36,039 bases of DNA, taken from positions 1 through 36,039 of the IMG/VR virus record IMGVR_UViG_3300034106_000381. The stretch is one strand, 5' to 3'. Positions 1-6,016 of the stretch are shown piece after piece. The first letter of the stretch is position 1, and the number at the start of each line of letters is the position of its first letter. The translations under genes were made by a program, and so were the position numbers. Under the pieces are notes generated by a model, which searched no databases, was not told the DNA's origin, and saw only the letters and a program-made list of their open reading frames with translations. Source of the stretch: a virus.

Positions 1-30
1 ATGCGGAAACTTCAACACTTCGCTGGATAG
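1..30 (+). CDS. possible 3' end of an upstream gene (partial)
   Basis: Frame 1 is open from the first base to a TAG at 28-30. A GAGGGA ribosome-binding sequence for the next gene overlaps this stop, the arrangement seen throughout this operon, so this may be the tail of a gene lying left of the window. Ten codons are too few to identify anything, and the frame of the next gene is also open to the window edge. Confidence 0.25.
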   Translation: MRKLQHFAG

Positions 31-41
31 AGGGAAAGACA

Positions 42-290
42 ATGGCATATGGTTTCATTGAGTCGGATGTGATCCGCTACGCCCTGATCGACAGGGACAC
101 ACGCCCTGACACGCTGACCAAGTGTCTGGACCTGATGAGCGACTACATCGTGGACGACATGTTGGATGTGGATGTGCCGCATGAGGTGTGGACCAAGCGC
201 AATGAGGCACTGACGATGGCCTGCAAGTCATACGACCGCAAGGAATACAGTGTGTGCTTTGCCTATATCAAAGACTACTTCGCAATCTGA
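42..290 (+). CDS. hypothetical protein, 82 aa
   Basis: Unrecognised acidic, probably cytoplasmic protein of 82 residues; no membrane segment or metal-binding cluster is visible. The ATG at 42 is chosen because GAGGGAAAGACA stands directly in front of it; almost the same leader (GGGGAAAGACA) precedes the next gene, so the two share a translation-initiation module. The frame is open to the window edge, so an upstream start cannot be excluded. It is the first complete gene of the rightward operon of small accessory genes. Confidence 0.65.
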   Translation: MAYGFIESDVIRYALIDRDTRPDTLTKCLDLMSDYIVDDMLDVDVPHEVWTKRNEALTMACKSYDRKEYSVCFAYIKDYFAI

Positions 291-301
291 GGGGAAAGAC
301 A

Positions 302-502
302 ATGCAGTTCATTCGTAAGTCAATGCTAAGTGGTGTCACCCGATCCCGTGACATTGATGTGACCGAGGAAGAGTATGACCGCTGGCGCAGTGGTGTGCTG
401 ATCCAGAGGGCAATGCCCCACCTGTCTGATGTGGACCGGGAGTTCATTATGACGGGTATCACTGAGGAAGAATGGAACGCAGATATGAAGGAGGAAGTGT
501 GA
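302..502 (+). CDS. hypothetical protein, 66 aa
   Basis: Unrecognised protein of 66 residues, rich in Arg/Glu/Asp, with no membrane segment. The frame opens further upstream, but the ATG at 302 follows a GGGGAAAGACA leader nearly identical to that of the preceding gene, so this start is preferred. Its TGA (500-502) overlaps the next ATG by one base (TGATG), implying translational coupling. Confidence 0.65.
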   Translation: MQFIRKSMLSGVTRSRDIDVTEEEYDRWRSGVLIQRAMPHLSDVDREFIMTGITEEEWNADMKEEV

Positions 503-666
503 TGATCCGCTCTGTAGAATACTTCAACACTGAGGCTGAGGCTGAACAAGAAGGCCAACGCTGCAAAGCTCTTCTTGGGCCGGGGTATGGATACTCGTAT
601 CGTGTGTGGCAAGAAACCAGTGGGGCATGGGTGCTTGACTCTTCCCGCTACTCCTCTTGCGATTGA
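502..666 (+). CDS. hypothetical protein, 54 aa
   Basis: Unrecognised 54-residue protein starting MIRSVEYFNTEAEAEQEG. The start at 502 is fixed by the TGATG overlap with the previous stop and by an AAGGAGGAAG ribosome-binding sequence about eight bases upstream. The pattern (short basic strand, acidic helix, aromatic C-terminal half) suggests a small soluble alpha/beta protein, but no function can be assigned. Confidence 0.6.
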   Translation: MIRSVEYFNTEAEAEQEGQRCKALLGPGYGYSYRVWQETSGAWVLDSSRYSSCD

Positions 667-674
667 GGTGTAGT

Positions 675-752
675 ATGGAATGGATACTGCTAGGTTGCTT
701 CATGGGCCTTGGCCTGTGTGTTGTATTCGCCTCACAAGATGATGGGGCTTGA
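675..752 (+). CDS. membrane microprotein, 25 aa
   Basis: A 25-codon reading frame with GAGGTG just upstream. It encodes one hydrophobic stretch (ILLGCFMGLGLCVVFA) ended by a short acidic tail (SQDDGA), as expected of a single-span membrane micropeptide. It fills the space between two small genes in the same direction. Comparable 22-27-residue membrane frames recur at 6783, 10388 and 22179. The call rests on layout and hydrophobicity, not on recognised homology. Confidence 0.5.
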   Translation: MEWILLGCFMGLGLCVVFASQDDGA

Positions 753-770
753 CTCGAAAGGACAATGGGA

Positions 771-968
771 ATGAAAGTCTTCGTGGTTACTGATGGTCAT
801 GCTGGTCACGTCTTTTCTGCAAGGGAAGTAGTGAAACCAGATAATGTGCAGACAAAAGAGCCTACTGAGTGGGTGATCTGTAGTCCTTATCGCCGTGTCT
901 ACCTTGATGAGGGTGGCATGTATGTGATCTGGAAGAAACGTAAAACATCTGTCTATCTGATTGCATAG
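771..968 (+). CDS. hypothetical protein, 65 aa
   Basis: Unrecognised 65-residue protein with alternating beta-strand-like segments (MKVFVVTDGHAGHVFSA near the N-terminus). Two in-frame ATGs lie at 765 and 771. AAAGGA at 757-762 gives 2 bases of spacing to the first and 8 to the second, so 771 is preferred. It is followed 12 bases later by the next small gene in the same operon. Confidence 0.6.
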   Translation: MKVFVVTDGHAGHVFSAREVVKPDNVQTKEPTEWVICSPYRRVYLDEGGMYVIWKKRKTSVYLIA

Positions 969-980
969 GAGACTGAGGAC

Positions 981-1130
981 ATGTCTGACGCAAGAGACTT
1001 CTTTATCATCATGTGGATCGTGATGCAGGGTGGAAGCTGGATGATGCCTGATGCCTATGGCAACTTCAAAGCACTGAGCGAAGTGGCATACTTGGAAACC
1101 TTGGAAAGTCTGGGGGTGTGGGATGAATGA
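981..1130 (+). CDS. hypothetical protein, 49 aa
   Basis: A 49-residue frame with GGAGACTGAGGAC upstream. It starts MSDARDFFIIMWIVMQGGSW and ends in an acidic helix. The N-terminal part is moderately hydrophobic but interrupted, so it is more likely membrane-peripheral than transmembrane. It overlaps the following gene by 8 bases (1123-1130), typical of the coupled genes here. No function recognised. Confidence 0.55.
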   Translation: MSDARDFFIIMWIVMQGGSWMMPDAYGNFKALSEVAYLETLESLGVWDE

Positions 1131-1338
1131 TACAATAACCAAACTGGATCGTTTCCTTGCACGTGATCCTTATCTCTTGATGCAGATTGAGGGATACAAA
1201 CTCTGGGAACACCCTACCTACGGGGACGAGGCACCTGTCTACATGTCCACCCCCAACGGCAGGCTCATCAACACAGGCTTCTATGATCTGGAAGACTTCG
1301 ATCTGAGCCTCTGCATAGAGCTTGACAAAGAAGGCTAA
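1123..1338 (+). CDS. hypothetical protein, 71 aa
   Basis: Unrecognised acidic protein of 71 residues (MNDTITKLDRFLARDPYLLM...). The ATG lies inside the last codons of the previous gene (8-base overlap), behind a G-rich stretch that can act as ribosome-binding site. No membrane segment or cysteine cluster is visible. Confidence 0.6.
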   Translation: MNDTITKLDRFLARDPYLLMQIEGYKLWEHPTYGDEAPVYMSTPNGRLINTGFYDLEDFDLSLCIELDKEG

Positions 1339-1342
1339 GGTT

Positions 1343-1537
1343 ATGAGAGACCCCATGTATGTTCTTAGGAACCTAGTAAACTCGCCGTGGCATGATAACG
1401 ACACGATCAGGGATGCCCTACTCACAGGCAAGGAGTTTACCTACGAGGAGGTTAAGGCTGTCGCAAGAAAATCTGTAGAAATCTGGCTCAATAAAAGGTC
1501 AACAGCATGGACTCGTTCATCAAACACTCGGCGCTGA
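1343..1537 (+). CDS. hypothetical protein, 64 aa
   Basis: Unrecognised 64-residue protein. The frame can also start at a TTG at 1322, but ATG 1343 follows AAGG and avoids most of the overlap with the previous gene. The N-terminal half looks helical, and the last 19 residues are basic (NKRSTAWTRSSNTRR) and overlap the next gene by 31 bases. That overlap and the odd C-terminus leave the exact end uncertain. Confidence 0.5.
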   Translation: MRDPMYVLRNLVNSPWHDNDTIRDALLTGKEFTYEEVKAVARKSVEIWLNKRSTAWTRSSNTRR

Positions 1538-1671
1538 TCTGGCAACAGGATGGATGCACTGTGGACCAAGCAAGGTTCAAGGCATGGTGCGAGGGGCCAG
1601 AGGGCTACAAGAAACGTCTGGAAGCACAGAAAGAATACCTGTCTCAGGTTGACGAGGAGACTGACGAATGA
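1507..1671 (+). CDS. hypothetical protein, 54 aa
   Basis: A 54-residue frame (MDSFIKHSALIWQQDGCTVD...) with a charged helical C-terminal half ending DEETDE. It overlaps the previous gene by 31 bases, and its stop is joined to the next ATG as ATGA (1668-1671), which argues that it is translated. Function unknown. Confidence 0.5.
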   Translation: MDSFIKHSALIWQQDGCTVDQARFKAWCEGPEGYKKRLEAQKEYLSQVDEETDE

Positions 1672-1736
1672 CCTGCCCACCCTGCAACCATGACTGCAAC
1701 CAAGGGCGTGACTGCCCCTCACGGAGGACGAAATGA
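1668..1736 (+). CDS. cysteine-rich microprotein, 22 aa
   Basis: A 22-codon frame coupled on both sides by ATGA overlaps (1668-1671 and 1733-1736). The product has four cysteines in the pattern CPPCNHDCNQGRDC, suitable for binding one zinc or iron. Very short proteins with the HDCNQGRDC core are, from memory, common in proteobacterial phages and prophages, which supports this as a real gene. Its biochemical role is unknown. Confidence 0.6.
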   Translation: MTCPPCNHDCNQGRDCPSRRTK

Positions 1737-2137
1737 TCGACATGACCAACAACCGAGTGCCGTATAACCTGCTGACCGATGAGGAAAAGGCTGCGTTGCA
1801 TGAGCATGAGAAGGCGGGTGGGGAGTTTTCATATATAGGCGGCGGTGGGCGTCGGTATCTAAGCAAAACTTGGCGTATCAACAGTATCGTGCGCGCCGTC
1901 CCACTGCCGGAGAAGACTCAAGACGTGATCGCATGGGAGAAGCTGCCTGATTGGGCTGAGTGGGTAGCGCGGGATAAGGACGGCACGGTTTGCGCCTACG
2001 ACGAAGAACCTGAGTGCTACGTCAACGATTGGATGTTTAATGGTTATCACTGCACCCGCATCGACGACTTCCCCGGCATCGTGCAGATTGGGACGTGTGA
2101 TTGGAAAGACAGCAAGCAGCAGAGGCCACGGGGATGA
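1733..2137 (+). CDS. hypothetical protein with C-terminal CDWKDSKQQRP tag, 134 aa
   Basis: Unrecognised 134-residue protein with Trp/Tyr-rich, beta-like central segments. The ATG is fixed by an ATGA overlap with the Cys-rich microprotein. Its last 14 residues (CDWKDSKQQRPRG and neighbours) are encoded by one copy of a 33-bp repeat whose second copy lies 357 bp downstream, where it encodes a free-standing 13-residue peptide. The gene may therefore be a fusion of a larger domain with that peptide. Its stop overlaps the next gene as ATGA. Confidence 0.65.
   Translation: MIDMTNNRVPYNLLTDEEKAALHEHEKAGGEFSYIGGGGRRYLSKTWRINSIVRAVPLPEKTQDVIAWEKLPDWAEWVARDKDGTVCAYDEEPECYVNDWMFNGYHCTRIDDFPGIVQIGTCDWKDSKQQRPRG
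2095..2127 (+). repeat. 33-bp direct repeat, copy A
   Basis: This stretch and 2452-2484 match over 33 bases with five substitutions and no gaps (shared parts GTGTGATTGG, AGCAAGCAGC, GAGGCC). Copy A is in frame in the end of the 134-aa gene; copy B encodes nearly the same peptide as a separate mini-ORF. Confidence 0.85.
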
Positions 2138-2457
2138 GTGACAAACCTGAATACTGGTATCCAGAAGATATTGAAGTTTACGTTAAGAATGGGGTACGCT
2201 ATGCCCGCCCTGCATGGTGGAAGCCGTGCGCTTGGGATGCCATTGGCGTACTACGGTTAGCATTGAAGGATAGCACCGCAGGTTGGATGTTGGCACGAGA
2301 AGAACAGAGAAAGCGAGAATGGCAAGATTGGCTACATCGATTTTACCCCTTGTATGTAGAGGAAAGTAAAGCGTTTCGAAAACACATTGCCAAGGGAGGG
2401 AGCGTATCATCCTTCCGCGTGGAGTGGAAAAAGATTAAGGTAGATCGGGATGTGTGA
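2134..2457 (+). CDS. hypothetical protein, 107 aa
   Basis: Unrecognised 107-residue protein, rich in Trp and basic residues, with a long charged helix in the second half (AREEQRKREWQDWLHRFY). ATG 2134 is preferred over an upstream TTG because it forms an ATGA overlap with the preceding stop. The end of the gene lies inside repeat copy B, and its TGA (2455-2457) sits inside the start region of the 13-residue mini-ORF. Confidence 0.65.
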   Translation: MSDKPEYWYPEDIEVYVKNGVRYARPAWWKPCAWDAIGVLRLALKDSTAGWMLAREEQRKREWQDWLHRFYPLYVEESKAFRKHIAKGGSVSSFRVEWKKIKVDRDV

Positions 2458-2491
2458 TTGGCGAGATAGCAAGCAGCGGAGGCCGAGATGA
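2450..2491 (+). CDS. mini-ORF MCDWRDSKQRRPR, 13 aa
   Basis: Starting at ATG 2450, a 13-codon frame gives CDWRDSKQRRPR, almost identical to the C-terminal tag of the 134-aa gene upstream (CDWKDSKQQRPRG). It overlaps the stop of the preceding gene, and its own TGA (2489-2491) forms ATGA with the next start at 2488, so it bridges two genes like the other coupled frames. It may be a real micropeptide or serve mainly as a translational-coupling leader. Confidence 0.45.
   Translation: MCDWRDSKQRRPR
2452..2484 (+). repeat. 33-bp direct repeat, copy B
   Basis: Partner of copy A at 2095-2127. Substitutions between the copies mostly keep the encoded peptide (K to R, Q to R), and where copy A has ACG just upstream, copy B has a usable ATG. 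Confidence 0.85.
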
Positions 2492-2661
2492 TCGGAAACA
2501 TAAAGATCGCATGGCCCCCGGAGTATGCTTGGCGCTGCCACCTCATCCCCGGCGTCGTGTATCACCTTGAGGAGGGCCGACAGCCCAACGCCTTCCATCG
2601 CCTCATGCAGCGCCTGTGCTTTGGCGTCAGGTGGGAACGAATTAAGGAAGAGAAGAAATGA
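2488..2661 (+). CDS. hypothetical protein, 57 aa
   Basis: A 57-residue basic protein (MIGNIKIAWPPEYAWRCHLI...) with no membrane span. It is linked by ATGA overlaps to the mini-ORF before it (2488-2491) and to the next gene (2658-2661). The codons are visibly GC-richer than those of the first 1.7 kb. Function unknown. Confidence 0.6.
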   Translation: MIGNIKIAWPPEYAWRCHLIPGVVYHLEEGRQPNAFHRLMQRLCFGVRWERIKEEKK

Positions 2662-2900
2662 CTGACGAAGAACTGGTGAAGGCGCTGCGTGATTTTGCGG
2701 ACGATGGATACGCTGAACTATCTGTCGCCGCCGCCGACCGCATCGAAGCCCTGACCAAGGAGCGGAATGCGCTTCGGTCTGCACTAAACCGCATTCGCCC
2801 TATCCCAGAAAGAATTTTGCGCGGCATTCCTGTTCGCGATTTAGCAGAAACACTGGCAGAAGCTGACAGCGCGTTGATCAAAGGAGAGAGCCATGAGTGA
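2658..2900 (+). CDS. coiled-coil small phage protein, 80 aa
   Basis: An 80-residue, mostly helical protein with the segment AAADRIEALTKERNALRSAL (residues about 24-43), a probable coiled coil. Small proteins with a DRIEALT helix occur widely in alphaproteobacterial phages; no biochemical role is known to me. It overlaps the preceding gene by ATGA and the following one by 8 bases. The next gene carries a related RIEALT helix, so the two probably share ancestry or pair with each other. Confidence 0.7.
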   Translation: MTDEELVKALRDFADDGYAELSVAAADRIEALTKERNALRSALNRIRPIPERILRGIPVRDLAETLAEADSALIKGESHE

Positions 2901-3165
2901 CCAAACATGCTGTGGCGCTTGCGGCTATCCAGTACATGCGACCAAAGAAATGGCTTGCGATTGGTGCCGCAAATCCGCCGCCCGCATCGAGGCTCTGACC
3001 GCCAAGCTGGCGAAGGCGGTGGAGGGGCTTCTCCTTGCCCGTGTCCATGTCGCCAACAATGAGCAGGGATGGAGCGTGGGTCGGGCCTCTGCGCGATCTG
3101 ACCTAAAGATTATCAACGCCACGCTGGCCGAGATTGAGGGTAACTCAAATGAGAAAACTGGTTGA
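2893..3165 (+). CDS. zinc-ribbon plus coiled-coil protein, 90 aa
   Basis: The N-terminus has a CxxC/CxxC zinc ribbon (CCGACG at residues 6-11 and CDWC at 22-25), followed by a helix with RIEALTAKLAKAVEGLL that resembles the helix of the preceding gene. It probably binds one zinc and may contact nucleic acid or a partner protein; this is inferred from the motif only. It overlaps the previous gene by 8 bases and is the last gene before the tRNA/promoter region. Its DNA is GC-rich compared with the HNH gene that follows. Confidence 0.7.
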   Translation: MSDQTCCGACGYPVHATKEMACDWCRKSAARIEALTAKLAKAVEGLLLARVHVANNEQGWSVGRASARSDLKIINATLAEIEGNSNEKTG

Positions 3166-3191
3166 CACTGTTAACCAATAGGGTGTAGTGT
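3162..3191 (+). promoter_or_regulatory. candidate sigma70 promoter P1
   Basis: A perfect -35 hexamer TTGACA at 3162-3167 is followed after 18 bases by a weak -10 candidate TAGTGT (3186-3191). It overlaps the stop of the zinc-ribbon gene and would transcribe the tRNA-like element, the tRNA and downstream genes. The -10 is poor, so the call is tentative. Confidence 0.4.
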
Positions 3192-3268
3192 ATAGAGATA
3201 CTACCCGTATCGGAACAGACTTCTAATCTGTAGTACCGTAATTGGATCAATGGGGGTTCGAGTCGGGT
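3182..3268 (+). ncRNA. degenerate tRNA-like element (anticodon UCU)
   Basis: There is a perfect 5-bp anticodon stem (ACAGA/TCTGT) around loop CTTCTAA, giving anticodon UCU, a D-stem-like hairpin GATAC-TACCC-GTATC (3197-3211), and a consensus T-loop GTTCGAGTC at 3256-3264. The T-stem and acceptor stem do not pair properly, and there is extra sequence between anticodon and T arms (ATTG-GAT-CAAT hairpin). It is most likely a decayed copy of the intact tRNA-Arg(UCU) downstream; a structured non-tRNA RNA is the alternative. Confidence 0.4.
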
Positions 3269-3269
3269 C

Positions 3270-3298
3270 TTGACAAGATGTTCCATCTCAGGTATAAC
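3270..3298 (+). promoter_or_regulatory. near-consensus sigma70 promoter P2
   Basis: TTGACA (3270-3275), a 17-base spacer, and TATAAC (3293-3298) match the sigma70 consensus at 11 of 12 positions. The -10 ends on the first base of the tRNA, so initiation would fall about 7 bases inside it. Transcripts from here would express the HNH gene and rIIAB but carry a truncated tRNA. Confidence 0.6.
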
Positions 3299-3374
3299 TG
3301 CCACTAGCTCAACTGGACAGAGCAACAGTCTTCTAAACTGTAGGTTCCGTGTTCGAATCACGGGTGGCAGGCCA
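3298..3374 (+). tRNA. tRNA-Arg (anticodon UCU)
   Basis: A complete cloverleaf: acceptor CTGCCAC/GTGGCAG, D-stem GCTC/GAGC, anticodon stem ACAGT/ACTGT with loop CTTCTAA, 5-base variable region, T arm CCGTG-TTCGAAT-CACGG, then discriminator G and an encoded CCA (3372-3374). The anticodon UCU decodes AGA (and AGG by wobble), codons normally rare in GC-rich Rhodobacteraceae but common in this phage's genes, so it probably supports phage translation. It is preceded by a degenerate relative and followed at once by an HNH endonuclease gene. Confidence 0.93.
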
Positions 3375-3392
3375 ACACAAAAGGAATATCCC

Positions 3393-3875
3393 ATGGAAAT
3401 CTGGAAAAATTGCGTAGATTACCCTGACTTGTTCGAGGTATCTAATCTCGGTAACTTTAGGAACAAGCGCAACAAGAAAGAGTTAAAACAGTGGTTGCAC
3501 CCGCATGGATACCTCCATGTCGCCACTAAAATCGGTGGTAGGAAAGGTAAGAATGTTTGCTTCAAAGTACACAGGGAGGTTGCAAAAGCCTTTATACCAA
3601 ACCCAGATAACCTACCTGTAGTGAATCATATGGATGGGGTAAAGACAAATAATTGTCTGCTCAACCTTGAGTGGGCATCTGTTTCAGGTAACGCCATTCA
3701 TGCTACAAGAAGAGGTTTGAACAAAGTTCCAATCAATCCGTTCAAACTCACAGAAGAACAGCAGGGATGGGTGCGTGAAAGTTATAGGCCTCGTGACAGA
3801 GAGTTCGGGGCGAGGGCTTTGGGAAGATTGTTTGGAGTATGCCATACCACAGTGCTAAGGGTACTTAAACAATAG
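3393..3875 (+). CDS. NUMOD4-HNH homing-type endonuclease, 160 aa
   Basis: Homing-type nuclease predicted to cleave DNA at a specific site and promote its own spread. An N-terminal NUMOD4 motif (EIWKNCVDYPDLFEVSNLGN, residues 2-21) is followed by an HNH_3 core with H60 (VHREVAKAF), NHMDG at 78-82 and N86, then a C-terminal helix-turn-helix-like segment (about 138-158) for DNA recognition. ATG 3393 follows AAGGAA; upstream in-frame codons run through the tRNA and are not used. The gene is AT-richer than its left neighbours and sits directly behind a tRNA, typical of a mobile insertion. It is free-standing; no intron is evident. Confidence 0.88.
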   Translation: MEIWKNCVDYPDLFEVSNLGNFRNKRNKKELKQWLHPHGYLHVATKIGGRKGKNVCFKVHREVAKAFIPNPDNLPVVNHMDGVKTNNCLLNLEWASVSGNAIHATRRGLNKVPINPFKLTEEQQGWVRESYRPRDREFGARALGRLFGVCHTTVLRVLKQ

Positions 3876-3902
3876 ACCAGCACCATTTCCACAGGGTTTT
3901 CA

Positions 3903-4085
3903 ATGGGTTATGAACCAGACGACTGGGACTACATACTGTCCACGGTGTGTAATGCCTACTTCTCAGACTTGAAGTTCGAGGAACTGGTTGATTGTGTTAT
4001 GCTATCCTCGAACAAGGAAGAACTTGACGCCGCTGTAACAGCAACCATCAGACTATGGGAGATAGTCAACCATGAAGAGCAATAG
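3903..4085 (+). CDS. hypothetical protein, 60 aa
   Basis: Acidic 60-residue helical protein (MGYEPDDWDYILSTVCNAYF...), no recognised domain. It overlaps the start of the rIIA-like gene by 14 bases, so it is probably co-translated with it. Confidence 0.6.
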   Translation: MGYEPDDWDYILSTVCNAYFSDLKFEELVDCVMLSSNKEELDAAVTATIRLWEIVNHEEQ

Positions 4086-6012
4086 CAACCTGCGTGTCGT
4101 AGAGACCAACAGCCAGACGACCAAAGACTTCACCATCCAAGCCTCTGGCAAGATGTTCCATATGGTTATCTCTGGATTATATTCCAATAAGGCTCAATCT
4201 ATCACAAGAGAGCTGTGGTCCAATGCCTTTGATGCACATGCTATGGTGGGCAAGGAGGCTGTCCCATTCGAGGTGACTTTCCCTACTGCCATCACACCCA
4301 CCTTCACCTGTCGTGACTTCGGGCCGGGGATTGCCCACGATGACATGGAAGGTTTCTACACTGTGCTGGGTCACTCCACCAAGGAGAATACCAACAAGGC
4401 TGTAGGCAAGTGGGGCGTTGGGCGTATGTCCCCCATGTCTTACACTGATACCTTCTCTGTCGTTTCCCGTCACAAGGGCATGGTCAGCTACTATGCGGTT
4501 CAACTCGGACCTGACGGATCGCCACAACTTCATGTCCTTGCTGAACCTCAGCCCACTGCCGATCCTGATGGTCTTGAGGTATCCTTCCCTGTGAAGCGTC
4601 AGGACATCCAACAGTTCCAGACCGCAGCCAATGTGATCTCTGTGGGCTTCGATGTTCCACCTGTTGTCACCAACTCCAAGGAGAAGTCTTTCAGCCCCCT
4701 CAAGAAGCTGTACGAGGGCGAGGACTACTACCTGTACGAACACGAGTCGATGTCTGGTCCATACGCTCAGATGGGTTGTGTCCTGTATCCCATCCCTTTC
4801 GAGTATCTCCCGAAAAGCTCTTGGGGTTCACGCAGCATCGTCTACAAGTTTGACATTGGTGATCTGGAAGTCACTGCATCACGTGAAGCCCTATCCTTCG
4901 GTCCCAATGATCCTACTGCTGCCAGCATCAGTGCCAAGACTGAGGTAGTTGAACAGCAACTGTTTGATGCACTACAGGCTGAGGTTGAAGCACAGCCCAA
5001 GATGTTCCTTGCAGCCAAGCTGGCACCCAAACTGCGTAGGTTCATTCGTAGTGGTGAGTTCAAGTGGAAGGGTATGCAAATCCCGAAGGTGTGGAACCTT
5101 GCGAAGTATCAGAAGGTTTCTCTGCACTGTGGCTACAAGGGCTACCGCCAGAAGGTTGTCGGGTTTGGTCTGGACAAAGACCTGAGTGTGACTGAGGACC
5201 ACACCATCTTCATTCAGGACACTTCGGACAAGAAGGGCTGTGCTCGTGCTGCAACTCGTATCTGTGGTGCTATTGACAGCTACAAGTACTACGTCTGGGT
5301 CAGGGCTGATCTGACAGACAAGGAACAGAAGGCTGAGGTTGATGCCCTGATTGCAGAGCTTGACTTCCCTGTACTGTACGTGAAGGACTTGCAGGATGAT
5401 GGCCCCAGACAGTCTGGCACTCGCAGTAAAGTTATGTTGTCCCACCTGAGAAGTGGACACCTAGTCAAACATGATATGGATGCCACAGAGTTTAGTGGGG
5501 GTGGCTACTACTGTAAGATGTCGAACAACGAAGTGCCGCACCAGATACGCAGGGCATATGCAGTCTTCTTAAGCAAGTTTGGGAAGGAGCTAGTGTTGGT
5601 ACCTAAGACCCTCTGGAGTAAGTTTGAGGGACAGGCAAACTGGCTTGATGCAGAAGTTGCTTTGGAACATCTTGTGAAGGGGGAGGTAAAAAACGTAAAT
5701 GAAATCTTTGGGAATGTTTACGACGCTTACCCCTTCAACCACCTCAGAAATCTTGAGGAAGCAGGCGGCATTGTCGGAGAGTTCTCAAAGAAGATTAAGG
5801 AACCTAAGCCAAAGCAATACCTTGGTCTTGGCTCTACCCAATGGGGGGACTTACTGAACCACTACAATTTGCCTGCCTTCTCCAGCAAAGGTTCTGAGGC
5901 CAAGTATAAGAAAATTCTTGACAAGTACCCACTGCTTACCCTATGCAGGGGTGACAACACCGAGAACTTCCTGCAATACATCCAACTGATCGACAACGCA
6001 GCAAAGGAGTAA
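4072..6012 (+). CDS. rIIA-like: rIIA-like GHKL ATPase, 646 aa
   Basis: Homologue of the T4 rIIA class, a large GHKL-type ATPase associated with the membrane and, in T4, with resistance to exclusion by a resident prophage. The Bergerat fold is clear: N-box E47-x3-N51-x2-D54-A55 (RELWSNAFDAH), G1 box DFGPGI at 82-87, and G2 box GKWGVGRMSP at 112-121. The remaining 500 residues are not assignable by eye but the length suits rIIA-like proteins. It is followed four bases later by an rIIB-like gene, the standard pair order. ATG 4072 lies inside the preceding gene. Role in this host is inferred only: counter-defence or control of superinfection/lysis. Confidence 0.88.
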   Translation: MKSNSNLRVVETNSQTTKDFTIQASGKMFHMVISGLYSNKAQSITRELWSNAFDAHAMVGKEAVPFEVTFPTAITPTFTCRDFGPGIAHDDMEGFYTVLGHSTKENTNKAVGKWGVGRMSPMSYTDTFSVVSRHKGMVSYYAVQLGPDGSPQLHVLAEPQPTADPDGLEVSFPVKRQDIQQFQTAANVISVGFDVPPVVTNSKEKSFSPLKKLYEGEDYYLYEHESMSGPYAQMGCVLYPIPFEYLPKSSWGSRSIVYKFDIGDLEVTASREALSFGPNDPTAASISAKTEVVEQQLFDALQAEVEAQPKMFLAAKLAPKLRRFIRSGEFKWKGMQIPKVWNLAKYQKVSLHCGYKGYRQKVVGFGLDKDLSVTEDHTIFIQDTSDKKGCARAATRICGAIDSYKYYVWVRADLTDKEQKAEVDALIAELDFPVLYVKDLQDDGPRQSGTRSKVMLSHLRSGHLVKHDMDATEFSGGGYYCKMSNNEVPHQIRRAYAVFLSKFGKELVLVPKTLWSKFEGQANWLDAEVALEHLVKGEVKNVNEIFGNVYDAYPFNHLRNLEEAGGIVGEFSKKIKEPKPKQYLGLGSTQWGDLLNHYNLPAFSSKGSEAKYKKILDKYPLLTLCRGDNTENFLQYIQLIDNAAKE

Positions 6013-6016
6013 CCCA

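Noticed and set aside
3221-3230. Anticodon CUA (amber-suppressor tRNA) reading of the tRNA-like element
   Set aside because: Shifting the loop by one base to read CUA breaks the 5-bp anticodon stem; UCU keeps it perfect and matches the intact tRNA downstream.
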